A stretch of DNA of 64,000 nucleotides from Chaetoceros tenuissimus (taxonomy: Eukaryota > Bacillariophyta > Thalassiosirophyceae > Chaetocerotales > Chaetocerotaceae): assembly GCA_021927905.1 (NCBI GenBank), contig BLLK01000029.1, positions 1 through 64,000 of the forward strand, written 5' to 3'. The position numbers and the translations under genes are program-made. The notes beneath the pieces are model-generated. The model had not been told where the DNA came from. It made no database searches and was given only the letters and a program-made list of their open reading frames with translations. Shown one piece after another: positions 52,506 to 62,200 of this stretch (its first letter is position 1; each line of letters opens with the position of its first letter).

Positions 52506-52700
52506 ATCTCCTGTGCTAACAAGAACGAAAAACGTGGGTAGTGACAAAAATTGTTCAGATGAAAAATTAATAAAAACAAAAGGAATAATTTAGCTTTACC
52601 GCAGATTCCAGTTGGCATTGACCACATCTATAGTGTAATCTGAACTTATCTTGTTTACTTCACGGTACCGCCTTTTCTATCTTAAAACCTTCTTCGCTTC
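52506..52700. other. Short spacer between copy 10 and the methyltransferase 3' end
   Basis: AT-rich, no gene. It lies downstream of the methyltransferase stop and upstream of the anchorless copy 10 and has no copy of the family promoter module. Confidence 0.4.
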
Positions 52701-54033
52701 TTAAACCCAAAAGTGTGAGGCAATGCCCTTACTACGCAGTCCATAAAAGAGTTCCATAGAATCCTTCACCGTTCCATTCATAGTTAATTGCCACCAACCA
52801 ACCATTTCCTTCATATTCACATGGTGCTCAAAGTAAAATTGATCAATCTTTGCATTCAATTCATTACTGTTCAAAATTTGTTTTGCCAGTGGAACTTCAG
52901 TTGATCCGTGGTCAATATCAAGTTTGACTACAATGAAATCATCCTCGTCAAATTGACTGACAATGGACTTTAGAGGGTTCATACTAGAATCTGGGTCCTT
53001 TTCCACAGCAACATTGATCCAATGAAATGAGTGCATGTATTTTTGGGGAAGCTGATTCTTATAAACCAGATTTGGATCTCTAAATTTCATTTCATAACCA
53101 TATATATGATCAAATTCAAAGCCAAACTTTGAATATAGATCAAGAAGTTTAATCACAGGCCCTGATTCTCGTGCCAAATCTTAGTTTTGTGACAGGAAAA
53201 AAGTTGATTGAGAATTAGACTAGTATATTCATGAATAAGAATAATAAGTGTTTTGAATACTTACCTGCACCCATATCAATCATTACCAATTTCGAGTAGG
53301 GTTTCAGAGCATTGCACATTGCTTCGAAATCATGTACCAAGTAATCCATGTTGAGTAAATACTTTTTTCTTTCAACACAAAATCTTGGATGACGCATTGG
53401 AGGTAAAAGAGGTTCCATGTATCCCATTTTAGAGCTGTATGATAATTCACTATTTGCAAAAAAATTATCAATGGATCCCTCCTTATGAAGCCTTAGCAAC
53501 TTGCATATATTTGGTATATCTCCCTCAGAAGATCTTTTGATTGCCTTCATGATATCATGTACAGGTTCAAACTCATTTTGGTAATGAGTAAAATTATCTA
53601 GATCCAGAACGTAACTTGTGAACTTCGAAGCCTGATCGGACACTACTGAATTGACTTTTTCGTCGTTATCACTTAGGTAAAAGGTGGAGCATCCTTTTGA
53701 TTTGTTATGATTCTCTTCGTTGAATCCAATATCATTGAGATGTTCCATGACAAATTTTTCCGTGTCTGCTGCATTGTATTTGTAATATTCTTTTTTCAAA
53801 AGTGTTTTAGACATGAGTGTAGCCCCTCGTGTTCCAGTAGCAGAGTTATGAGGCTCGCACCTGACCTCAACTTTGGTGGCGTTACGAAAATTTGCTGGAG
53901 AAAAATCCTTTTCCTTTCCTTTCCATGTATCTAGACACAATCCAAGCTCAAGATTCTGGTGTCCTATGAAAAGGACAACAAAAACTATTGTTACTGTTGC
54001 AGGTGAAATATTCATATTCTTTATGAAATTCAT
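52701..54033 (-). CDS. FkbM-like methyltransferase-family membrane protein, one intron, ~415 aa
   Basis: Exon 1 is 54033-53265. An 85-bp intron (53264-53180, GTAAGT...CTAAG) is followed by exon 2, 53179-52701. Together they give 415 codons. ATG 54033 (MNFIKNMNISPATVTIVFVV) directly precedes a membrane anchor. The longer frame from 54147 reads into the repeated upstream module and was rejected. The lumenal part has GYMEPLLPPMRHPRFC, DYLVHDFEAMCNALKP, KLVMIDMGA across the splice site, FGFEFDHIYGYE, FHWINVAV, DFIVVKLDID, DQFYFEHH and a C-terminal LRSKGIASHFWV. This pattern is found in algal proteins annotated as methyltransferase FkbM-domain. It shares its upstream module with the unrelated glycosyltransferase family. 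Confidence 0.75.
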
Positions 54034-55071
54034 GACTAGACGAAAAGATAGTTGAAAATAGGAGGAAAAAGAACACTCATCATCGCCCCAATCTTTTGGT
54101 ATGGAGCAGAAGACAGTAGCTTGGGTAGGAGGCGTTGTCTTTCTCATTAGGGGGGGAATTGTAACCTTTTGGAAAATGGAGAAATGTCTCGGGGTTTCAC
54201 CCGACTGCCTTAGAAGAGGGAGAACTTTTCATGATGACCCGAACAGGCCCTTTCGAGAGGAGAGAGAGGGAAAGAATATTGAGATCTTTTTAAAATGACC
54301 CAGGGCCCTTTCCAAGACTAGAGTTCAAGTGTTCATGGTTCTCTCAGAGGCTTCTCCCTTCTTGAACCCTGATCAGAAGAGGATCTTTCCATACTAATGA
54401 CCTGAACACTTCAACCATTTCTTTTTCCCAAGAGATTACCTTTTTTAAAGACCCGAGCACTTCAACCAATTGTTTGGGCGGGATGGAGGGCAGACCGTTG
54501 ACCATTCACCGTTTTTTTCGTGAGGAGCTCCAAGAAGATGAAGTTGAATCATCAAAATGTCCAGATCTAGAATAGTATCGCCGAATAGTTGTTGAAAAGG
54601 ATGGTGAAGTTGGGAAGTTCCGAAAAGGAAATTTTGTATGACTTAAAAATCGAGCTAGTCTTCTTAGATCTTTTTAGTCTAATGACCCGAACAGTTCATC
54701 TAGGTTCTAAGTGAAAGGTTTCTTTTTGTTTAAAGACGCGAACACTTCAACTCTTCCAAGAGAAAAAATTAAAGACCCGAACACTTTTAGCCTCTTCCAA
54801 AGAGAAAAAAAATTATAAAGACCCGGACACTTCATCCTTTCCCTTTTTTAAACTAAAGACCCGAACACTTTCTGGCCCGAGAGGTGGGCAGTCAATTTAA
54901 AAATGTACTTTGGGAACATAATTTTTTCTGTGATGGCTTTTCGTTGTTAGTTATCCATTTCTGCTTTCAGTAGGAAAACGTTACTACTATTCTTTTTCTT
55001 CAGCGATCTTATTCTAGATCTGGGCATTTTGAGTCACCTTCTGTGATACAACCTCAATTCTCTCCTTCAAG
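54034..55071. promoter_or_regulatory. Divergent intergenic region with type I and type II modules
   Basis: 54090-54460 holds a minus-oriented type I variant (GAGCAGAAGACAGTAGCTTG, GACCCGAACAGGCCC, GACCTGAACACTTCAACC). 54480-54720 holds a minus-oriented type II module (GAGGAGCTCCAAGAAGATG, ATCGCCGAATAG). About 54684-54870 has five GACCCGAACACTT-type motifs. At 54999-55040 a plus-oriented GCGATCTTATTCTAGATCTG block lies just before the GT32-like gene. Both flanking genes therefore have family-type upstream sequence. Confidence 0.6.
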
Positions 55072-56493
55072 ATGGTATCAATTAAGAAACGATTTACTAC
55101 TTTGTCAGTATCGTCATTACTGGTCATTTCGTACTCGTATCTTGTTATCACCTGCAGTACAATTCATGAAGAAGTGCTTGACATAGAGCTTTTTTGTAAG
55201 TCGGTAAGAGGGCGTGAAGTTACTCTTAATGAGCTCCTGGAGAAGATAGAATCTTCATTTAGTGACATGAATACTAAGCAATTGAACAAAATAGAATCTT
55301 CAATTGCAGCTATGAATACTAAGCAATTGAACAAAATAGAATCTTCAATTGCAGCTATGAATACTAAGCAATTGAACAAAATAGAATCTTCAATTGCAGC
55401 TATGAATACTAAGCAATTGAACAAAATAGAATCTTCAATTGCAGCTATGAATACTAAGCAATTAAACAAAATAGAAGCTTCAATTGCAGATATGAAACAG
55501 CAGTTGAATGATAGTGAATTGAAAGAGCATGACTTGGCGGAGGAGAAGATGCAGATTAAGAACCACATGGATTGTGAAGGATTTCCCAGCTGGCCACTCA
55601 TAGAGGAAGCTTTACTGTACGACGACACTGTTGGGGCACCCAAATGCCATGATAGTAGGAATTCTCCACATCCGTGGGTCCTTCATCAGTCTTCTGCTCC
55701 CGATAGACGTCCATCCAGGGCAGAGGTCGAGGTCGTATTAGCCAATTTACCACCTGGAACTGGATATAAATGGCATTCTGATGCAGACATTTGTGCATTC
55801 ATGCGCACGCAGCCACTCCGATTTCAAGCTCTCTACAACGCCCTACCTAGAACCCCTCACAAGGTTGATCTATGGAGGTACCTCTTTTTATACAAGAACG
55901 GCGGTATCTACCTTGACGATGATGCAGTCATTCTTACCCCTTTCAATGCCTCCTTTGTAGACTCAATTGATAGTGTGTACATGACACAGGGAAACTCCCA
56001 AAAGGCCATGGGCACTGACGATGATACTGAAAAAAAGCCATTTGGCTTGACTATATACAATGGATTTTTGATCTCCAGGTCATGTAATCATGTATTACTG
56101 AGTGTTGCAGAGCGCATGGTGCACATTGGACCGGTGGGTAATCGGGTGAAGACGACATGGGAGCAGTATGTGGCACATCCAAGTCTCATAAATTGGTACA
56201 ATCTGAAGTTGCTGGCTATGGCCATTGCAGAACGAGCACCCAATGACCTCGGTACCGATGCAAAATGCTCAACAGGGGTGGGTAAATGTCTTTTGTTTCA
56301 AAATACTTCGTCTCAGAATACTCCAAAATTTACCAATGGTAGGCCTGTAGTCCTTTACAAAGATGACCATAATTGGACGACTGCTGTCTTTGATATTCCA
56401 TTTAGCAAACTTCCTGTGAAACAAGTCGGCGATGATGATCGCAATGGAGCTGGAGGGGATGACCCATACCCAAACACACCCTGGAAAGGTTAA
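55072..56493 (+). CDS. GT32-like glycosyltransferase with repeated coiled stem, 473 aa
   Basis: Single open frame. The N-terminal anchor (about 8-28) is followed by a stem with five 15-residue repeats (MNTKQLNKIESSIAA, residues 66-140) likely to form a coiled coil. The catalytic part has PWVLHQSSAPDRRPSRAE, then PHKVDLWRYLFLYKNGGIYL followed by DDD (282-284). This is the Gly_transf_sug/OCH1-like signature, with the DXD metal and sugar-nucleotide site. NGFLISRSCNHVLL and GPVGNR fit the fold further on. It is predicted to be a Golgi enzyme adding a hexose to a glycan; donor unknown. It reads divergently from the methyltransferase at 54033. Confidence 0.85.
   Translation: MVSIKKRFTTLSVSSLLVISYSYLVITCSTIHEEVLDIELFCKSVRGREVTLNELLEKIESSFSDMNTKQLNKIESSIAAMNTKQLNKIESSIAAMNTKQLNKIESSIAAMNTKQLNKIESSIAAMNTKQLNKIEASIADMKQQLNDSELKEHDLAEEKMQIKNHMDCEGFPSWPLIEEALLYDDTVGAPKCHDSRNSPHPWVLHQSSAPDRRPSRAEVEVVLANLPPGTGYKWHSDADICAFMRTQPLRFQALYNALPRTPHKVDLWRYLFLYKNGGIYLDDDAVILTPFNASFVDSIDSVYMTQGNSQKAMGTDDDTEKKPFGLTIYNGFLISRSCNHVLLSVAERMVHIGPVGNRVKTTWEQYVAHPSLINWYNLKLLAMAIAERAPNDLGTDAKCSTGVGKCLLFQNTSSQNTPKFTNGRPVVLYKDDHNWTTAVFDIPFSKLPVKQVGDDDRNGAGGDDPYPNTPWKG
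55267..55491 (+). repeat. 45-bp in-frame tandem repeat, five units
   Basis: Units start at 55267, 55312, 55357, 55402 and 55447, each 45 bp (ATGAATACTAAGCAATTGAA onwards). The middle units are identical and the last is diverged. A partial unit precedes them. Unit identity points to recent slippage or unequal exchange. Confidence 0.95.
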
Positions 56494-57326
56494 TAAGTCT
56501 TGAAACAATGTTTTCCTAGTATGGAGATTTAATACATTCGAATGCTGTTGTTGGTACTTGTATATTTATATCCTAAATCAAACATTTTTTGGCTTGTGAC
56601 AACGAACGAACCTTCTTTTATCAGGCATGAAAGCATTGTTGAAGTGGAATACATGAACTCGTCATTTTTGAATATTCCTTCTCGCATGTCAAAGAAATCG
56701 CCAGTTATAAAAAATAATCAATGTTATTTTATTACTAGACAAGTAAATGGTATAATTTGTCCTTTTTATTATTTTTGACTATGATTTAATAATAAAAAAT
56801 GCTTTTTCTTCTTTTGGAAATGAAAAGCAGCGCACTTCCGACTCACTGCAGTATTATAAAAACAACGTCAACCATGTATAGAAATCTTCATTAGAGGCTG
56901 CATGTACAGCGAATTTCTATTACTGAAGTTATTAGTTTCCATGATCACATCGATTTTTCCGTTCCTCTCTGCTAGCTAGCTACTGCGGTCTACAATCAAG
57001 GGATGGAGAGGCTTCATCAAGCAAAATTTTCATTTTCAAATTTGGTCTGCTGCATGGTCCTTTCTGTTGCTACCAATTTAGCTTTTGACACGAAAATCCG
57101 AGTAAGGTAAGGAAAAAGGAAAAGAAGAAGAATCTTTCTTGTTTGGGTCATTAATTTCCCTCTAGGGGCTCCCTTCTTGGATCTGTGGTGCCTGGAAGAA
57201 AGGATGCCCTGTAACGGAGTGATCCTGGTCTAAGTTGAATTTTGTTTTCTTGGGAAAGAATACAAAAAGAAGAGGAAGCTAGTGTTCCTTAATAAAACCA
57301 AGAAGGTAATTTGATTCGATGACACA
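56494..57326. other. Gene-free spacer
   Basis: AT-rich, with only short frames. GGATGGAGAGGCTTCATCAA at about 57002 is shared with 40851. No gene, RNA or element recognised. Confidence 0.4.
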
Positions 57327-58395
57327 ATGACTTTTATTCAGATGAGAAGAAAGACTGCTTCCAAAAATCCTTGGACCTCGATTGTTGTTCTCGGTATTCT
57401 TTATTGCACCTTTTCTCATCACAGAAGGAGTAACTCCCATCTATCGAGGCGCCCTGAAGGATTTGACATGATTGACATTGGATCTAGCAAGGGAGGAGGA
57501 AGTATTAATTTTATACAAGAACCAATACATTTTTCATTGGTGATGAGAACGCGAAAAAGAAGGAAAAAATTCTTGATTTCCGCACTTTGGGGCTCGACAT
57601 AGACTCAGACTGACTCAGAGAAAGTGAAGACGTGCACCAAGAATCAAGCGGGCACCAAGAATAAATGTGAAAAGGCAGATATTCTTACCCTCAGTCTCGA
57701 GACATTGAAGATGATGAGCGAACGCACAATTAGAGGAAACACCTATTGGCATGTTTTTTTCAAGTTTCCACGGACCAGCATATGACGATGAGATGTCTGC
57801 AGCAAATGAATTGCCATCTAATTACCACCGATTCTATGAGAATTGGCACGGACACAAATGCCACTTCAACTCCACCATGCTGGAGGATGCCATGAAGAGA
57901 AAATTGAGAACAACCGCATATGTCATTGTGAATCATGGTCCCATCACTTCCACTGACCATACCCATATTCTCCCCAAAGGTACACCAAAAGATAGTGGTA
58001 AATACGATCCAAAACTCCACCTTCCCAAAGAGTCTAAGCCCCTAGACAAGATCTTATATGAAGAAATGTGGGGCTGTGCCATTTATGATGATATCCAACA
58101 ACCCAAAGGCATGAGCATTTTTTCTGCCTTTTGCATTCATGACACCATGATGTGTAATAAGAAATCGTCTGGGCATAAGATTGTTTCTTGCTCCTTTCAG
58201 CAGTACACAGGTGAGGAATGCGCACTAAAGCTCTCTCTCATTGCTACGAATACTATTGCAGATTTTCTCAAATTAGATACGGAAGATCTTGTGAAGAGCA
58301 TTGATGGACCTACAGCTCTGTCTCATTGCTAAGAATACTATTGCAGATTTTCTCAAATTGGATACGGAAGATCTTGTGAAGAGCATTGATTGAAT
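57327..58395 (+). pseudogene. Relic of a membrane-anchored SAM methyltransferase
   Basis: Starts MTFIQMRRKTASKNPWTSIV with a short hydrophobic run, then GFDMIDIGSSKGGGSINF, a class I methyltransferase glycine motif. Frame changes follow. A different frame reads LGLDIDSD (the acidic motif II), then SEKVKTCTKNQAGTKNK, and from 57751 FFSSFHGPAYDDEM, FYENWHGHKCHFNSTMLEDA and a C-terminal part. The order and spacing fit one ~330-residue methyltransferase broken by about three frame changes. Confidence 0.6.
58230..58390 (+). repeat. 76-bp tandem duplication at the end of the methyltransferase relic
   Basis: 58230-58305 and 58315-58390 are near-identical copies coding TNTIADFLKLDTEDLVKSID. The first copy runs into a shifted frame ending ALSHC. 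The duplication altered the original C-terminus. Confidence 0.85.
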
Positions 58396-58740
58396 GGTCT
58401 TTCTCTAATAGATCGAATAAGTTATCATGACAATTGTCCTCATTGGAATATTTTGAACAATGTTAATAAATATTTAGTAATTTTTAAAAAATAAACCTTC
58501 TCTATTTCAGACCTGACGATCTGGCGTCTAGTGCCTAGAACCTCCTCGAGAAAGTAGCTAGAGCCCCTTTCTTTCGATAGACTAGGCTACTGAACAAGAC
58601 GATTCTAAGCATCATTATGTTGTACTGTGCTATCAATGGTATAGAAGCTTGAGTTTCATTCGTTTCATAACTTGGAAAAATACTTTAGCATGCCGCCAAG
58701 TTTACAGACAATCACAAGAATGATGTCAACTATGGCTCAG
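58391..58740. other. Spacer with B-flank fragment
   Basis: About 58505-58595 carries GACGATCTGGCGTCTAGTGC and CCTCCTCGAGAAAGTAGCTA, related to 20530-20625 and to the B flank (about 13655-13710). No gene. Confidence 0.45.
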
Positions 58741-59637
58741 TTAAAATTGAGATGCATCCAAAGCCACTTGCAACTGTCTTTCGAACAACTCTCCAGCATA
58801 CCTAAATAACAATTCGTCCATGTAGTTCTGTTCCATAATGACTTTTGCAGCCTCTTCTGAAAGTCCTCCTGTACTATTGGAATTCTTCTCATGGGTGCCA
58901 CACATATCTGCCATACTCATCCAAGGCACGAAATGATGAAGAATCTTGTTACTATCCTCACAACGATTGATATGCACAATGGCACATCGAGACATTCTTG
59001 AGACAATGTTTTCAAACTCTTGTAGGAAGTTAGGTTTGCTAGGAGACAGCGAGTTGATCTCACTCTCATGAGCTGTACTTCCAAAAATGCGAGCGTACTC
59101 GTTGTTGCAACCATTGTTGTGCTTATCCATTGCAACGGGTAGAAGATTATTCCAGTCTTTAGGTGTCAATGAATCAGAGGAAGGCAAACGCAGGGTGTCC
59201 ATCTCTACTGTCATTCTATAGTTCCAACAACTAACAACTCTATCAACAGTGGGTCGAATGTTTGTTATACAATCGAATAATGGATAGAAATCATCTAACT
59301 TGTGATAGGAAACAGTTTGCCCTTTCTCCAAGGTGATTGGCTCTTTCATCTCCAAGAGAATGCTACGAGCCTTTGTTTCTCTCATGATCTGAGTCATTTG
59401 CATATAGTTGATATGTCCTGCAAATATTGTAATATTTCCTTGACTAGGAGGCAAAGAGTATGGCACGCATCCTTCATTTTTGCAAGGTATCCACATTTTG
59501 CCTGCCAGGCCAGTCCTATTTGCCTCCTTTGCAATGATTGTTCGAAGAGATGATCCACCGACCTTTCTATTGTGGAAGAATACAAATGGTTTGTCATACC
59601 TTGGTATAAGTAATGCAGGAGTATACTTTGAAACCAT
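58741..59637 (-). CDS. Sulfotransferase-like protein, ~298 aa, possibly N-terminally incomplete
   Basis: The frame from ATG 59637 contains PFVFFHNRKVGGSSLRTI (17-34), the 5'-phosphosulfate loop with its invariant Lys and Gly-Gly, and CITNIRPTVDRVVSCWNYR (about 123-141), the 3'-phosphate motif with conserved R and S. This fits Golgi carbohydrate sulfotransferases using PAPS. No membrane anchor is seen in this frame. An in-frame stop lies ~75 bp upstream of the start, and a neighbouring frame begins MLRNLISLANSTRKKQ. The true N-terminus may therefore lie in another exon or have been lost. The relic at 18940-19640 is a different sulfotransferase. Confidence 0.7.
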   Translation of the reverse strand: MVSKYTPALLIPRYDKPFVFFHNRKVGGSSLRTIIAKEANRTGLAGKMWIPCKNEGCVPYSLPPSQGNITIFAGHINYMQMTQIMRETKARSILLEMKEPITLEKGQTVSYHKLDDFYPLFDCITNIRPTVDRVVSCWNYRMTVEMDTLRLPSSDSLTPKDWNNLLPVAMDKHNNGCNNEYARIFGSTAHESEINSLSPSKPNFLQEFENIVSRMSRCAIVHINRCEDSNKILHHFVPWMSMADMCGTHEKNSNSTGGLSEEAAKVIMEQNYMDELLFRYAGELFERQLQVALDASQF

Positions 59638-60046
59638 GTCTGGAATCTTGTTTTTCCAATATTGTAGTCGAACAGTGTCTGTTTCTTTCTTGTTGAGTTT
59701 GCTAGGCTAATCAGATTACGAAGCATTTTTCTACCAAATAGATACCTGAGCAGATTGAAAATTTCTAGTGTTGGGGGAATAGAATTCCGTCAGTCTCTTT
59801 TTCATTTCGGAGGAGAGAAATTTATTTCTCCGAAATTTGGTGTAATTTCAACAAGGGAGAGGAAGGGGGGAATGGTTCTTCTTTCCTTTCTTCTTAGAAC
59901 TCAAGACCCCAATCTCTTCAAGAGTGTAGACTTCATTTTTATCTGTACTTTTAAATACCACAATTTTCTATCATTTGAATCGATACGTGAGATGAATAGA
60001 ATTTCCAAGGAAAGAATGAAAAACAAGCAAGCTAAAACCTAATTTG
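59638..60046. other. Spacer, no gene recognised
   Basis: A 95-codon plus-strand frame (59755-60042) is low in recognisable features and overlaps a purine-rich stretch. I do not support it as a gene. Confidence 0.35.
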
Positions 60047-60191
60047 AATTGACAATTTTTAGGTCTAAGGCGGTAGAAATGTTGAGAATAATTGTTATTA
60101 TAAACAAAAGGAGCAACCAGGGACCAATTCAATTTTCTTCATCTTTCGTATCTTCATATTTGATTTGGAATGAATAGATGCATTGTTTCAT
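60047..60191 (-). pseudogene. N-terminal relic of the amplified family
   Basis: The minus strand reads through ATGCATCTATTCATTCC, KIRKMKKIEL and TIILNISTALDLKIVNS-like sequence, matching the family anchor region. A short deletion and insertion in the anchor break it. Nothing of the stalk or catalytic domains follows. A family upstream module in the same orientation lies ~0.9 kb away (61113-62040). Confidence 0.7.
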
Positions 60192-61112
60192 ATAGTAGAA
60201 GAAGAAGTATACAAGTCAGGTTGAAATCGGTTTGTTTGTTTTTTCTTATCGAAACTAAAAGTAAATGATAGTACATAGTAGGTTCACCCTATTTTGGAAG
60301 AAGTAAAACGGTACAGCACCATGAGGGGCGTTTCATACAAATTTGTACAAAAGACCCTTCTTTTCCCTTTCTTTTCTCTATGTTTTTGAAAAAATCAATC
60401 TAAGAGTAGTGTTTCTCATTCTCACACTTTGATAATTGAGTATAATACTTTCATTATAAGCTTAGTTACACCATAGACACATCCTTTAATTAATAAAGCA
60501 TTATAAGAAAATAATGCAAAGAAATCTTACGAATTCATATGTATGAAATATATGTCACGAAAGAGGTAGACTTGAATGTTGCTGGTAATTAAATAATATT
60601 TTTATTGCCCGAAAGGCTTACATAATTAAGAAAGTCTGTAATTGAAGAGTTAAAGTGGATATGTTTAAAGCTAATTATTTTGCAAAACAAATGACGTACT
60701 CGTACGTATAAGCTTAGTATGACGATTTTTTGTATGGAACGGCTCATAATCCTTTGTATGAAACGACCCACATTGGGTACAGCACGCACTTACCTCGTCA
60801 CTGTGTTAGAATGTCTGTACAATAGACAATAGAATGGTCCTAGGTAGAGTGTCTTTTACTTGCAGACAGTCTGACCTTCTATCCGTCAATCATGTCAAGT
60901 AGGTAGTTACAATTGTGAGAATGAACGAATCGAATCATCTTCACCCATTTAGAGTCAACAGTTAGTAGTGCGACGCGAACAATAGAACGGAGCGAATCAT
61001 TTCACCCCGTTGGGGTCATCTGTTAGTAGTGTGACACGAACGAACGCACGCACGCACGAACGGAAAAATAAACGGGGTAAGGAATCGGTTCCCTGACAAA
61101 CCGATAAAAATT
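60192..61112. other. Gene-free spacer with a dispersed repeat
   Basis: No gene. About 60950-61085 has two related units with TTAGTAGTG, GAACAATAGAACGG and ACG-rich runs, ending GAAAAATAAACGGGGTA. The end matches that of the insertion at 23276-23634. Confidence 0.45.
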
Positions 61113-61500
61113 TTCCTTGAGAGAGAAGTATGATTTGGCGATTACTCATACGTATTTTTCCTATTGGAAAATGTCAAAGATCTTGGAACATACGAGCAAA
61201 TATTTACGTGATTTGGGATGAGCAGAAGACAGTAGCTTGGGTAGGAGGCGTTTTCTTTCTCATAAGGGGGGCATCAATAAGAGCTTGAATCAAAATGTCA
61301 AGATCTAGATCAGCATCGCCGAATTTCGGATGGCCTGGTGGAATTGTCACTTTTTAGAAAATGGTGAAATGTCCCGGGTTCACCCGACTGCCTTGAAGAG
61401 GGGGAACTTTTCATGATGACCTGAACAGGCCCTTTAGAGGAGCATATACTCTCTTCTATACAACGTTGTATGGAACAACCACCTTTTCTCCTTTCTATCT

Positions 61501-61573
61501 TTTTTTTGTGGGGATCGAACCCACAACCACACGATTTCAGAGTCGTGCGCTCTACCGACTAAGCTATTCGGCT
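61501..61573 (-). tRNA. tRNA-like sequence, probably a relic
   Basis: The minus strand has an A box (TAGCTTAGTCGGTAGAGC), an anticodon-arm stem CACGA/TCGTG and a perfect B box with T arm (GTGGGTTCGATCCCCAC). The anticodon loop CTCTGAAA has eight bases instead of seven, so the anticodon is ambiguous (CTG or GAA). The 3' acceptor side is an A-run that cannot pair with AGCCGAA. It is therefore unlikely to be a working tRNA; a tRNA-derived SINE head is plausible. Confidence 0.45.
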
Positions 61574-61616
61574 ATTACTGCAGAATACAGTGCTACTGCA
61601 AAATATAATCTCTAAG

Positions 61617-61742
61617 TGCCTGCGGCGCACCGCCACAAAGTGGTAGAGGTGGTCACAAAGTGGTAGAGGGCGAGTCGCTGCGCTCCTTTACCGCCCTCTA
61701 ACACTTTGTGAACCTCTAACACTTTGTGGTGCCTGCGGCGCC
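61617..61742. repeat. Long imperfect hairpin bounded by 13-bp direct repeats
   Basis: The arms 61634-61672 and 61692-61728 are near-complementary, each made of two CACAAAGTG-GTAGAGG-type units. GTGCCTGCGGCGC directly repeats outside the arms (61617-61629 and 61729-61741). The block lies inside the 498-bp insertion and may itself be a nested insertion. Confidence 0.75.
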
Positions 61743-62200
61743 CTAAAGAAAGGATGCACACGTACGCTGCGCGGCGGCGAACCCTTGGACTTTCCCGTGA
61801 TCAGCTTATTGGTTGGTCTATGCATTTTCTTGTAATTGTATTGACCTGGTATTGTTTGTACGTAGCGGTCATAGCGGTCATTCTAAAAAGTCTTAGTTGT
61901 ATGGGAAGAGCTTTTTACGTTGTATGGGAACAACATTGTGCTTTAGAGGAGATAGAGGAGAGTGAAAGAATTTTGAGATCTTTTTGAAATGACCCGAGGG
62001 CCCTTTCCAAGACTGAAGTTCAAGAATTGAGGAGATAGAACTCTTCTTCCTTTTTCTCCTCGGGGCTTCAGGAAAATTAGCCAGAAAGACCAGTTTCTTT
62101 TTCCCTTTTCTCAAGAGTAAACAGAATTATCTCTCAAAATTTCACTTTAGAAATTTCTGAAAACACACTCTCATTGCCTTACTATCGATAACACAACAAC

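Larger units (their letters stand above)
61443..61940. mobile_element. 498-bp insertion with 11-bp target duplication, carrying a tRNA-like sequence
   Basis: CTTTAGAGGAG occurs at 61432-61442 and 61941-61951. Other module copies have it once (for example CTCTTTAGAGGAGATAGAG near 33330), so this is an insertion with an 11-bp duplication. Both ends contain ACGTTGTATGG-type sequence near the border. The tRNA-like part suggests a SINE-like origin; the duplication length also fits Mutator-like elements. Coding capacity is nil. Confidence 0.8.
61113..62040 (-). promoter_or_regulatory. Minus-oriented type I upstream module split by an insertion
   Basis: 61113-61442 matches the complement of the type I module (GATTTGGCGATTACTC, GAGCAGAAGACAGTAGCTTG, GATCTAGATCAGCATCGCCG). 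The distal part resumes at 61941-62040 (GATCTTTTTGAAATGACCCG). The two halves are separated by the insertion at 61443-61940. The plus-strand gene at 62201 starts ~160 bp beyond its distal edge. Confidence 0.6.

Noticed and set aside
53215-54147. Start of the second methyltransferase at 54147
   Set aside because: The extra N-terminal residues are translated from the shared upstream module; ATG 54033 directly precedes the membrane anchor.
55267-55491. Regular repeats considered as a CRISPR array
   Set aside because: The units are contiguous with no spacers and lie in a coding frame of a eukaryotic gene.
55164-55643. 159-codon repetitive minus-strand frame
   Set aside because: It is the antisense reading of the 45-bp repeats in the GT32-like gene.
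61724-61987. Plus-strand 87-codon frame
   Set aside because: It runs across the hairpin, the insertion border and the module; an accident of joined sequences.
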